From positions 1-64,000 of the forward strand of contig NZ_BMQK01000007.1 of NCBI RefSeq assembly GCF_014648075.1: DNA of 64,000 nucleotides. Reading direction: 5' to 3'. Both the position numbers and the translations under genes were made by a program. The stretch's first letter is position 1; every line of letters starts with the position of its first letter. The stretch is from Streptomyces ruber. GTDB taxonomy: Bacteria; Actinomycetota; Actinomycetes; Streptomycetales; Streptomycetaceae. The notes under the pieces were generated by a model. The model saw only the letters and a list, made by a program, of their open reading frames with translations. It had not been told where the DNA came from and made no database searches. Of the stretch, positions 49,646-57,288 are shown one piece after another.

Positions 49646-49726
49646 CCGACGGGCTCCACCGGAGAAGCGCACCCCGGGGGCGGCGACGGCTGCGGAATAG
49701 GGAAGGCGGGAGGGCTGTTCCGGAGG

Positions 49727-49748
49727 TATAGTTGAATCGTAAACAACT
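49727..49748 (+). promoter_or_regulatory. Promoter/operator of the flavin oxidoreductase pair
   Basis: TATAGT (49727-49732) fits a -10 element and is overlapped by an inverted repeat AGTTG-n9-CAACT (49730-49748), as expected for a MarR/TetR-like repressor site. No -35 is clear. The ATG follows at 49764. Confidence 0.6.
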
Positions 49749-49763
49749 TGGAGGGCGGCAGCC

Positions 49764-50885
49764 ATGATGCAGTTCGGAATCTTCAGCGTCGGTGACGTCA
49801 CGCCCGACCCGACCACGGGCCGGACGCCGACCGAGCGTGAGCGCATCAAGGCGATGGTCGCGATCGCGCTGAAGGCCGAGGAGGTCGGCCTGGACGTGTT
49901 CGCGACGGGGGAGCACCACAACCCGCCGTTCGTGCCGTCCTCCCCGACCACGATGCTCGGCTACATCGCCGCCCGCACCGAGCGGCTCGTCCTCTCCACC
50001 GCGACCACGCTGATCACCACCAACGACCCGGTGAAGATCGCCGAGGACTACGCGATGCTCCAGCACCTGGCCGACGGGCGCGTCGACCTGACGATGGGGC
50101 GCGGCAACACCGGCCCGGTCTACCCGTGGTTCGGACAGGACATCCGGCAGGGCATCAACCTCGCCATCGAGAACTACGCCCTGCTGCGCCGGCTGTGGAC
50201 CGAGAAGGTGGTGAACTGGGAGGGCAAGTTCCGCACGCCCCTCCAGGGCTTCACCGCAACGCCCGCGCCGATGGACGGCGTGCCGCCGTTCGTCTGGCAC
50301 GGCTCGATCCGCTCCCCGGAGATCGCCGAGCAGGCCGCGTACTACGGCGACGGCTTCTTCCACAACAACATCTTCTGGCCCGCCGACCACACCAAGCGGA
50401 TGATCGAGCTGTACCGCACCCGGTACGCGCACTACGGGCACGGCACGCCCGAGCAGGCGATCGTCGGGCTCGGCGGCCAGGTGTTCATGCGGAAGAACTC
50501 GCAGGACGCGGTGCGCGAGTTCCGCCCCTACTTCGACGTGGCGCCGGTGTACGGGCACGGGCCGTCGCTGGAGGACTTCACCGCGCAGACGCCGCTGACG
50601 GTCGGCTCGCCGCAGCAGGTCATCGAGAAGACGCTGGGTTTCCGCGAGTACGCGGGCGACTACCAGCGCCAGCTGTTCCTGATGGACCACGCGGGGCTGC
50701 CGCTGAAGACCGTGCTCGAGCAGCTCGACATCCTCGGCGAGGAGGTCGTGCCGGTGCTGCGCGAGGAGTTCGCGAAGGGCCGCCCGGCGAACGTGCCGGA
50801 CGCGCCCACCCACGGGTCCCTGGTCGCCGCGGTCCGCGCGGCCGAGGCCACGGAGGACTCCGGCGAGGAGGTGCGGAGCGCGTGA
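49764..50885 (+). CDS. LLM-class flavin-dependent oxidoreductase
   Basis: 373 residues of the bacterial-luciferase superfamily (CE1758-like). MQFGIFSVGDVTPDP, AEEVGLDVFATGEHHNPPF, TERLVLSTATTLITTNDPVKIAEDYAMLQHLADGRVDLTMGRGNTG and IAEQAAYYGDGFFHNNIF are typical. It would use reduced FMN from the next gene, whose GTG overlaps its stop, to oxidise an unknown substrate. ATG at 49764 is used, with GGAGGG at 49750; a second ATG follows directly. Confidence 0.92.
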   Translation: MMQFGIFSVGDVTPDPTTGRTPTERERIKAMVAIALKAEEVGLDVFATGEHHNPPFVPSSPTTMLGYIAARTERLVLSTATTLITTNDPVKIAEDYAMLQHLADGRVDLTMGRGNTGPVYPWFGQDIRQGINLAIENYALLRRLWTEKVVNWEGKFRTPLQGFTATPAPMDGVPPFVWHGSIRSPEIAEQAAYYGDGFFHNNIFWPADHTKRMIELYRTRYAHYGHGTPEQAIVGLGGQVFMRKNSQDAVREFRPYFDVAPVYGHGPSLEDFTAQTPLTVGSPQQVIEKTLGFREYAGDYQRQLFLMDHAGLPLKTVLEQLDILGEEVVPVLREEFAKGRPANVPDAPTHGSLVAAVRAAEATEDSGEEVRSA

Positions 50886-51631
50886 GGACCGTCAAGCTCG
50901 TCGTCGTCTCGGCGGGGCTGAGCGTGCCGTCGTCCACCCGGCTGCTGGGCGACCGGCTGGCCGCCGCGACCACCGCACGCGTGCCCGCCGGGGCCGACGT
51001 CCAGGTCGTCGAGCTGCGCGACCTGGCCGTCGAGATCGCGCACAACTTCACGAACGGCTTCCCGGGACCGCGCCTGGCCCCCGCGCTGGACGCCGTGCGG
51101 GCGGCGGACGGCCTGATCGTGGTCACGCCGGTGTTCTCCGCCTCCTACAGCGGGCTGTTCAAGTCGTTCTTCGACGTGCTCGACAAGGACGCCCTGATCG
51201 GCAAGCCGGTGCTCCTCGCGGCCACGGGCGGCTCCGCCCGGCACTCGCTGGTCCTCGAACACGCGCTGCGCCCGCTGTTCGCGTACCTGCGCGCGACGAC
51301 CGTGCCCACCGCGGTCTACGCGGCCTCGGAGGACTGGGGAGCGGAGGGACTCGCCGAGCGGATCGAGCGGGCGGCGGAGGAGCTGGCGGGGATGCTGCGC
51401 GGCCCGCGCGGGGTCGAGTCCGCGGCCGGCGCCTCGTCCGAGTCCCCGGCCGCGGACTCGGGCTCGGGCTCGGGCTCGGACTCGGACGAGGGTGGACCCG
51501 AGACCCCGTCCGGGGACGCGTACGGCACGGACATCGGGCCGGGGCCCGGATCTTCGACCGCCCCCGGTCCCGGGGCGGACCTCCCCGCCGTGATCCCCTT
51601 CGAGCAGCAGCTCGCTGCGCTGAGGCCGTAG
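50882..51631 (+). CDS. NADPH-dependent FMN reductase (CE1759 type)
   Basis: 249 residues. A flavodoxin-like fold with LVVVSAGLSVPSSTRLLGDRLAAA, VELRDLAVEIAHNFTNGFPG, DGLIVVTPVFSASYSGLFKSFFDVLD, LLAATGGSARHSLVLEHALRPLFAYL. It supplies FMNH2 to the LLM oxidoreductase, with which it overlaps (GTGA). Compared with relatives, a ~60-residue Ser/Gly/Asp/Pro-rich insertion (SGSGSGSDSDEGG) precedes the last helix VIPFEQQLAAL, again a sign of low-complexity growth in this window. Confidence 0.9.
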   Translation: MRTVKLVVVSAGLSVPSSTRLLGDRLAAATTARVPAGADVQVVELRDLAVEIAHNFTNGFPGPRLAPALDAVRAADGLIVVTPVFSASYSGLFKSFFDVLDKDALIGKPVLLAATGGSARHSLVLEHALRPLFAYLRATTVPTAVYAASEDWGAEGLAERIERAAEELAGMLRGPRGVESAAGASSESPAADSGSGSGSDSDEGGPETPSGDAYGTDIGPGPGSSTAPGPGADLPAVIPFEQQLAALRP

Positions 51632-51640
51632 CGGGGCAGT

Positions 51641-51701
51641 GCCGACGGTGGCGGCCCCCTGGCGGGGCCCCCGTGGCTTCGCCAGGGGGCCGGTGCCGTC
51701 C
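51641..51701. terminator. Hairpin between FMN reductase and glycosyltransferase genes
   Basis: GGCCCCCTGGCG (51653) pairs with CGCCAGGGGGCC (51680), extended outward by GACGG-TGGC / GGTGCCGTC. It lies between convergent genes. Confidence 0.75.
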
Positions 51702-51877
51702 GCAGGTGAGTTCCGGCGGGCGGGATCCGGTGCGTGGTCAGCCGGGGCGGGTGTGGCGAACGGGGCGAACCGGTCCGTCGTGGGCCGTTCGTCCCGGCCC
51801 CCGCTACGCACCGTGCCGACGGGCGAGATCCGGCGGGCGGCCGGCCGGCGTGGGGCGGCCCGGCGCGTCCGCCTCGC

Positions 51878-53503
51878 TCAGCCGTCCGTGCCGGCCGGCC
51901 CGGGCCGGGGGTCTCCGGGCCGGCCGGCCGTCACCGAGCGCGCGTGGCCGCTGGTTCCGGACGGGCCGGGCATGGGGTCCGGGACGGCAGCGGGGCGATG
52001 CCCGGGGTCCGGGCTCTGTTCGCTCCTTCGGGCGGCAGGCCCTCCGGGTGGCGTCCCCGGCGTTGTACGGGCGGTCGACGCGCGCATCCGCGTGGACAGC
52101 CGGCCCGCCCTGCTCCGCCACGCCCGCACCCGGCGCCGTACCAGCCGTACCCGGCGCCGTACCCAGCCCCTCGCGCGGGCCTTCTCGCGCACCCATCCGC
52201 GTCGGCGGCGCGTGGCGTGCAGCTCGGCGAACAGCAGTTCGTAGCGGGTCAGGATCGGGGCGGGGTCGTAACGGTGCGCGCTCCGCAGGGCCGCCTCACC
52301 CATCGCGCGCCGGGTGCCGTCGGCCACGATCAGTTCCAGCATCGCGTCGGCGAGGGCACGGACGTCGCCCACGGGGACGAGGCGGCCGTCGACGCCGTCC
52401 GTGACGATCTCGGCGGGCCCGAGCGGGCAGTCCGTGCTGACGACGGGCACCCCGCAGCGCATCGCCTCCACCAGCGTCATCCCGAACGACTCCGCGTCCG
52501 AGGCGCTGACCACCAGTGACGCCTGCGCGAACGCGGCCTCGATCGGGGTGCGCACGCCCATCAGCCGGGCCCGGCCGGCGAGGCCCAACTCCTCGATCAG
52601 CTCTCGCAGACGGCCCTTCTCCTTGCCGCCGCCGTAGATCCGCAACTCCCAGTCCGGCTCCTTCGCCGCCACCCGTGCGAACGCCTCCAGGAGCAGGTCG
52701 AAGCGCTTGCCGCGGGTCAGCCGGCCGGCCGCCGCGATCACCGGGGCGGTGCGGGGGGACGGGGGGACGCCCGCCTCCGGCACGATGTTCGGCACCGACA
52801 GCACCCGTACCCCCGGCAGCGTCATCCGCTCCCGGTACACCCGGGCGTCCGCCTCGGTCGTCGTCACCACCGCGTCCAGGGCGCGGTAGTGACGGGCGAG
52901 GACCCGCAGCAACGCCCTGCCGTGCGCGTCGTGGCGCAGGTGCTCCTGCCCGACGCGCAGCGCGTCACGGGGCGCGAAGCGGGCGACGTACACGTTCAGG
53001 CCCGGACGGGTGCCGATGACGACGTCCGCGCGGCAGCCGGACAGATGGGCACGGACCCGCCGGTCGGTCAGGCGGCTGTACTGGTGGTGCCGCCCGTCCT
53101 CGACGGGGAAGTCGACGGCCGGCCGCCCGTACGCGGGGTTCGCCAGGTCCGCGCTGCCCGGCCGCAGGTCCACCAGGGGGACGAGCCCGACCCGCGGGTC
53201 GATGCGGAAGCGGGGCGTGTCGCGGTGCCGGGACATCGACACGATCTCCACCTCGTGCCGGTCCGCCAGCGCCGACGCCAGGTTCAGCGTGGTGCGGACG
53301 GTGCCGCCGACGGCGTACGCGTTGTGCAGCAGGAACACGATCTTCATGCGCCGGGGCCCGGCCGTGGCGCGCGGGGCCTCCGGGGCCCTGTGCCGGGACT
53401 CCGGCGCCGTGCGGTGGGTCGTCGGCTCCATAGGGGTCGGCTCCATAGGGAGCGCGTACCCGCCCTGCCCGCCCCGCCGCGCGCGCTGCGCCGTCTGCCT
53501 CAT
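51878..53503 (-). CDS. GT4-family glycosyltransferase
   Basis: 541 residues. After ~50 variable residues the GT-B fold starts at MKIVFLLHNAYAVGGTVRTTLNLASAL. Donor-site blocks are APVIAAAGRLTRGKRFDLLLEAFARVA, LRIYGGGKEKGRLRELIEELGL, and the E-x7-E region SASDAESFGMTLVEAMRCGVPVVSTDCPLGPAEIV. The last ~115 residues are Arg-rich (RRVRLVRRRVRAWRSRAG) and then Pro/Gly-rich, perhaps binding membrane or polymer. It probably adds a sugar to a cell-envelope glycan. The ATG at 53503 has GGGGGAGG upstream; starts closer to MKIVF are possible. Confidence 0.87.
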   Translation of the reverse strand: MRQTAQRARRGGQGGYALPMEPTPMEPTTHRTAPESRHRAPEAPRATAGPRRMKIVFLLHNAYAVGGTVRTTLNLASALADRHEVEIVSMSRHRDTPRFRIDPRVGLVPLVDLRPGSADLANPAYGRPAVDFPVEDGRHHQYSRLTDRRVRAHLSGCRADVVIGTRPGLNVYVARFAPRDALRVGQEHLRHDAHGRALLRVLARHYRALDAVVTTTEADARVYRERMTLPGVRVLSVPNIVPEAGVPPSPRTAPVIAAAGRLTRGKRFDLLLEAFARVAAKEPDWELRIYGGGKEKGRLRELIEELGLAGRARLMGVRTPIEAAFAQASLVVSASDAESFGMTLVEAMRCGVPVVSTDCPLGPAEIVTDGVDGRLVPVGDVRALADAMLELIVADGTRRAMGEAALRSAHRYDPAPILTRYELLFAELHATRRRRGWVREKARARGWVRRRVRLVRRRVRAWRSRAGRLSTRMRASTARTTPGTPPGGPAARRSEQSPDPGHRPAAVPDPMPGPSGTSGHARSVTAGRPGDPRPGPAGTDG

Positions 53504-53671
53504 ACGAACCTCCCCCCGCGTGGTTCCGGTCCGACGCCCGGCCCCGCGTACCGGACACGGTGGTGCGGCCGGATAAGCGACCGGCCCGGCGCCGGTGAGA
53601 GGCGAGTAAGAAGCCGTTCCCGCCCGTTCCCGCCCGGTGGTTCGGGGCCGGGGCCTTGGCAGACTGGTGCG

Positions 53672-54463
53672 GTGCCGCAGACTGTGCTGCTCGCCGAGGA
53701 CGACCGCGCCATCCGCCACGCGCTGGAACGCGCGCTGACCCTCGAGGGGTACGAGGTGACGGCCGTCGCCGACGGGGTGGAGGCGCTCGCGCAGGCCCAC
53801 CGGACGCCGCCGGACGTGCTCGTCCTGGACGTGATGATGCCGGGCGTCGACGGGCTCCAGGTGTGCCGGGTGCTGCGGGCCGAGGGGGACCGCACGCCGA
53901 TACTGATGCTCACCGCGCTGGTGGAGACGGCCGACCGGATCGCCGGTCTGGACGCCGGGGCGGACGACTACGTCGTCAAGCCGTTCGACGTGGAGGAGGT
54001 GTTCGCCCGGCTGCGGGCCCTGCTCCGCCGGACGGGCGGCCCGGCGGACGGTGCCGGTTCTGGACCGTCGGGGGACATGTCCCGGCCGTCACCGGGGGAG
54101 ACCGGTACCGGTACCGGTGCCAGCACCGAGACCGGTAGCGGTACAGGTACCGGCACCGGTGCCCGGGTGCTCGCCGCGGCGGGGCTGCGCATGGACGTCC
54201 ACGCCCGGCGGGCCTGGCGGGGGGCGCGGGAGCTGGAGCTGACCCGGACCGAGTTCGACCTGCTGGAGCTCCTCGTCCGCAACGCCGGGACCGTCCTCGA
54301 CCACACGACGATCTACGACCGCATCTGGGGCTACGACTTCGGCCCCGGCTCCAAGAACCTCGCCGTGTACGTCGGCTACCTGCGGCGCAAGCTCGACGAG
54401 CCGGAGGCGTCGGCGCTGATCCACACGGTGCGCGGCGTGGGGTACGTGCTGAGGGAGGACTGA
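53672..54463 (+). CDS. OmpR-family response regulator
   Basis: 263 residues. Receiver domain VLLAEDDRAIRHALERAL with acidic pair, phospho-Asp in VLVLDVMMPGVDGLQ, Thr in ILMLTALVE and Lys in DDYVVKPFDVEEV. A linker of ~50 residues is rich in Gly-Thr, coded by GGTACC/GGTGCC-type repeats at 54101-54164. The winged-helix output (LTRTEFDLLELLVRNAGTVLDHTTIYDRIWG, LAVYVGYLRRKLDEPEASALIHTVRGVGYVLRE) is standard. It is coupled to the sensor kinase: the stop at 54463 touches the GTG at 54464. It resembles MprA-type regulators; targets are unknown, but the membrane pair downstream is a candidate. Confidence 0.95.
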   Translation: MPQTVLLAEDDRAIRHALERALTLEGYEVTAVADGVEALAQAHRTPPDVLVLDVMMPGVDGLQVCRVLRAEGDRTPILMLTALVETADRIAGLDAGADDYVVKPFDVEEVFARLRALLRRTGGPADGAGSGPSGDMSRPSPGETGTGTGASTETGSGTGTGTGARVLAAAGLRMDVHARRAWRGARELELTRTEFDLLELLVRNAGTVLDHTTIYDRIWGYDFGPGSKNLAVYVGYLRRKLDEPEASALIHTVRGVGYVLRED

Positions 54464-55939
54464 GTGCGCCCGCGCCGGCCCCGGGCCTCCTCCCTCCGGA
54501 CCACCTTCACGGTGTCCTTCGCCGCCGTCGCGGCCGTCGTCACCGTCCTCGTCGGCTTCATCGGCTACGGCGCGGCCGCCCGGCTGGTCCGGGTCGACCA
54601 GCAGACCGTGTTCGCCGGCGAGGTGCGGGAGCTGCGCCGGCAGGTACGGGCGCACGACCTCGGCCCCGGCGACTACGTGCCCTCCGGCCGCAGCGGACCG
54701 CGCGACGAGCTGATGCGCACGGGCCGTACGGTCGTCCAGGTCCTCGGCCCCGGCGGGACGGTCGTCGACCGGAGCAGCCAGGAACTGCCCGTGCGCTCCC
54801 TGGACCGCCGCCTGGCCGACACCGCCCCCGCGGGCCGGGTGACCGAGCACGACGAGGTGGCGCAGGGCGACGGACGCTACCGCGTGGCCACCGTGTCCCT
54901 CGGCGGCGGGCGGGGCGCCGTCCAGCTGGCGCAGGAGTTCAGCGACACGGAGGACCTGCTGCGGGAGCTCCAGCAGCGCACCGTGCTCGTGGTCTGGGCG
55001 GTCGTCGTCTCGGCCGGACTGTTCGGCTGGTGGCTGGCCCGCCGCGTCACCCGGCGCCTGGTACGGCTCGCCGGGGCGGCGGAGGACGTCGCCCGCACCG
55101 GGCGGCCGGCCATCCAGGTGCCCGTCGCCGGCCGGGACGAGGTGGCCCGCCTCGGCCGTTCCTTCGACCGCATGCTGGTCCGGCTCGCGCGGGCCGAGGA
55201 GGACCAGCGGCGGCTGGTGCAGGACGCGGGCCACGAGCTCCGCACCCCCCTGACGTCCCTGCGCACCAACATCTCCCTGCTGCGCCGCATCGACGAGTTA
55301 CCGGCCGCCGTCCGCGAGGAGCTGGTCAACGACCTCGCCGAGGAGGCCCGCGAACTCACCGACCTGGTCAACGAGCTGGTGGACCTGGCGGCCGGCCAGT
55401 CCGGCACCGAGCCCGTCCAGCGGGTGGCCCTCGCCGACGTCGCCCAGGACGTGGCGGCCCTCGCCCGCCGCCGCACCGGCCGCCGGATCGTGGTCCGCGC
55501 GGACGGGGACACCACGGTGGAGGGCCGGGCGGGCGCGCTGCAGCGGGCGGTGTCGAACCTGGTGGAGAACGCCGCGAAGTTCGACCACGACGACCACGGG
55601 AGATCGGAACCGATCGAGATCGTGGTGACGGGGGCCAGGGCGCCCTCACCGTCCGGAACAGGCGGGGACGGTGACGGCGGCGGCACCGAGCCCGTCCGCG
55701 TCGAGGTGCGCGACCGCGGCCCCGGGATCGCGGACGACGACCTGGTCCGCGTCTTCGACCGCTTCTACCGTGCCCCCGCCGCCCGCAGCCTCCCCGGCTC
55801 GGGCCTCGGACTGTCCATCGTCCGGGAGGTGGCCGAGGCCCACGGGGGCATGCCCTTCGCAGGGCGGCGGGAGGGGGGCGGGGCGGTCCTCGGCTTCACG
55901 GCGCGGGCGGCCGGGGGCCGCGCGGCGGCGGACCGCTGA
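54464..55939 (+). CDS. Sensor histidine kinase
   Basis: 491 residues. Membrane helix 1 (TTFTVSFAAVAAVVTVLVGFIGYG, ~13-37), an outer domain of ~135 residues, helix 2 (VLVVWAVVVSAGLFGWWLARR), HAMP, then HisKA with phospho-His in QDAGHELRTPLTSLRTNISLL. The HATPase domain has N-box NLVENAAKFDHD, G1 VRDRGPGIADDD, F box FDRFYRAP and G2 GSGLGLSIVREV. It resembles MprB-type envelope-stress kinases. Its 3' end overlaps the convergent CtaG-like gene by 44 bp. Confidence 0.95.
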   Translation: MRPRRPRASSLRTTFTVSFAAVAAVVTVLVGFIGYGAAARLVRVDQQTVFAGEVRELRRQVRAHDLGPGDYVPSGRSGPRDELMRTGRTVVQVLGPGGTVVDRSSQELPVRSLDRRLADTAPAGRVTEHDEVAQGDGRYRVATVSLGGGRGAVQLAQEFSDTEDLLRELQQRTVLVVWAVVVSAGLFGWWLARRVTRRLVRLAGAAEDVARTGRPAIQVPVAGRDEVARLGRSFDRMLVRLARAEEDQRRLVQDAGHELRTPLTSLRTNISLLRRIDELPAAVREELVNDLAEEARELTDLVNELVDLAAGQSGTEPVQRVALADVAQDVAALARRRTGRRIVVRADGDTTVEGRAGALQRAVSNLVENAAKFDHDDHGRSEPIEIVVTGARAPSPSGTGGDGDGGGTEPVRVEVRDRGPGIADDDLVRVFDRFYRAPAARSLPGSGLGLSIVREVAEAHGGMPFAGRREGGGAVLGFTARAAGGRAAADR

Positions 55940-56705
55940 CCGGCACGGACACCGGCACCGGCACCGGTCGCCGGCCCGGACGCCCCGCACGGCGCAGCGC
56001 CCGCCCCTCGGCCCGGTACCACTGGTACGCCACCACCACCGCCAGGGCGATCTCGACGACGTCCCCGCCGTAGTACATGAGCTGCGAGGCCAGACGCAGG
56101 TCGGCCGCCGCGTACGCCGTGCCGGGCGGGCCCGCCGCGTAGAGGCTCTTGGCGAGCACGGCGTGGGCCGCGGCGGCGGCGAGCAGGGTCCCGGCGCGCA
56201 GCGGCAGCCCGGGGCGGTGCCGCAGCGGGTCGAGGGCCAGCACCGAGAAGGTGAACAGCGTCCCGGCGGCGAAGAGGTGCACGTACAGCAGCGGACTGTG
56301 GTGCACACCGGCGGGCAGCGGCACCCGGTACAGCACCCACAGCCCGCCGATGTCGAACAGGGCCGCGACCGGCGGGAGGACGAGGAACCGCACCGGCCGC
56401 GTCCGCGTCAGCGACAGCAGTCCGCGCCGCACCGGGACGGGAGCGGTCCGCAGCACCAGGGTGCCCGGCCGGGCGAGCACGACCAGCAGCGGTGCCGCCA
56501 TGCCGGCGCCCAGATGCGCGGCCGTGTGCGCGGTGAACGGTGGCAGCCACGTCCCCCACGGCACCTCGACCGCGCAGACCAGCACGGCCCCGCCCAGCCA
56601 CCAGGACGCCTCCCGGCTCCGCGCCCAGGCGTCACCGCGCCGCCGCAGCCGGCCGGCGGCGTACGTGTAGAGCACGCAGGCCAGGAGGACGGCGGCGACG
56701 GTCAT
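55896..56705 (-). CDS. CtaG/Caa3-type cytochrome oxidase assembly membrane protein
   Basis: 269 residues with about seven membrane helices. Typical blocks are VAAVLLACVLYTYAAGR, LPPFTAHTAAHLGAGMAAPLLVVLARP (His-rich), LYVHLFAAGTLFTFSVLALDPL and a final QLMYYGGDVVEIALAVVVAYQWY. The family (Caa3_CtaG, PF09678) helps copper insertion in cytochrome oxidase or is a related membrane protein. It is coupled to the DUF2243 gene by an ATGA overlap. The Arg/Pro-rich C-terminus overlaps the kinase gene on the other strand. Confidence 0.87.
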   Translation of the reverse strand: MTVAAVLLACVLYTYAAGRLRRRGDAWARSREASWWLGGAVLVCAVEVPWGTWLPPFTAHTAAHLGAGMAAPLLVVLARPGTLVLRTAPVPVRRGLLSLTRTRPVRFLVLPPVAALFDIGGLWVLYRVPLPAGVHHSPLLYVHLFAAGTLFTFSVLALDPLRHRPGLPLRAGTLLAAAAAHAVLAKSLYAAGPPGTAYAAADLRLASQLMYYGGDVVEIALAVVVAYQWYRAEGRALRRAGRPGRRPVPVPVSVPVSGPPPRGPRPPAP

Positions 56706-57208
56706 GCGGTACCGGCGTGCGCGTCCGCACGCCCGTGCGCCGCCGCCCCCGCGCGGCGCGCCCGCAGCCACAGGGCCGCCCCGGCGGCCAGGAACAGCAC
56801 GGCGATCACGTTCCAGGTCCAGTCGTACGGCGCCGGATCGACGTCGTAACGGATCTGGTGCAGGCGCAGCACCTTGTGCTGGATCGTCCCGTCGTAGAGC
56901 TGGAAGCCCCCGATGCCGAGGCACACCCCCGACCACCAGGCGGGCCGCACCAGGCCGTCGCGCCGCCGCAGGTCGGCGTAGAGGAACAGCCCGGCGACCG
57001 TGGCCAGCCAGCCGCCCGCGTGGAAGAGGCCGTCCGAGACGAGTCCCACGTCGGTGGTCGACCTGTCGTAGAAGTGGTGCCAGTGCAGCAACTGGTGGAA
57101 GACGACCTCGTCCACGAACGCCGCCACCCCGACCCCGACCAGGATGCCTCCGGCCAGGGTGCGGCGTGTCAGCGGCATGCCGTGCCGTTGCGGGGGGCCG
57201 ACGGGCAT
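56702..57208 (-). CDS. DUF2243 membrane protein
   Basis: 168 residues, four membrane helices: AGGILVGVGVAAFVDEVVFHQLLHWHHFYD, DGLFHAGGWLATVAGLFLYAD, WWSGVCLGIGGFQLYDGTIQHKVLRLHQIRY and WTWNVIAVLFLAAGAALWLRA. The many conserved His residues (FHQLLHWHHFYD; IQHKVLRLHQ) suggest metal or haem binding. The ATG at 57208 has GGAGGA eight bases upstream and is preferred to the ATG at 57178. It forms an operon with the CtaG-like gene, a recurring pair. Confidence 0.9.
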   Translation of the reverse strand: MPVGPPQRHGMPLTRRTLAGGILVGVGVAAFVDEVVFHQLLHWHHFYDRSTTDVGLVSDGLFHAGGWLATVAGLFLYADLRRRDGLVRPAWWSGVCLGIGGFQLYDGTIQHKVLRLHQIRYDVDPAPYDWTWNVIAVLFLAAGAALWLRARRAGAAAHGRADAHAGTA

Positions 57209-57288
57209 CCAGTCCTCCAGGCGGGTGGGCGACGGAAGCCGCCGCCGGGTACCCAGATCGCCCGGTACCGAAACGACGACGACCGGGC

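Larger units (their letters stand above)
49175..49700 (-). pseudogene. AraC-family regulator remnant
   Basis: Pieces of an AraC/XylS protein appear in different frames on the minus strand: FEGRGGAWIGLGPFARRLEG (near 49510-49590), a GALRRLFTEYMEV piece, LRHRIHEALEHAG-like sequence and the C-terminal HTH part VGYADQAHLVRDLTATVGVPPTAY (near 49200-49300). At least two frame changes separate them. The DNA is also disturbed by a 21-bp tandem triplication (49300-49362), 12-bp repeats with a 2-bp slip (49596-49645) and a dispersed repeat (49424-49470). No intact start is seen. Confidence 0.78.
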
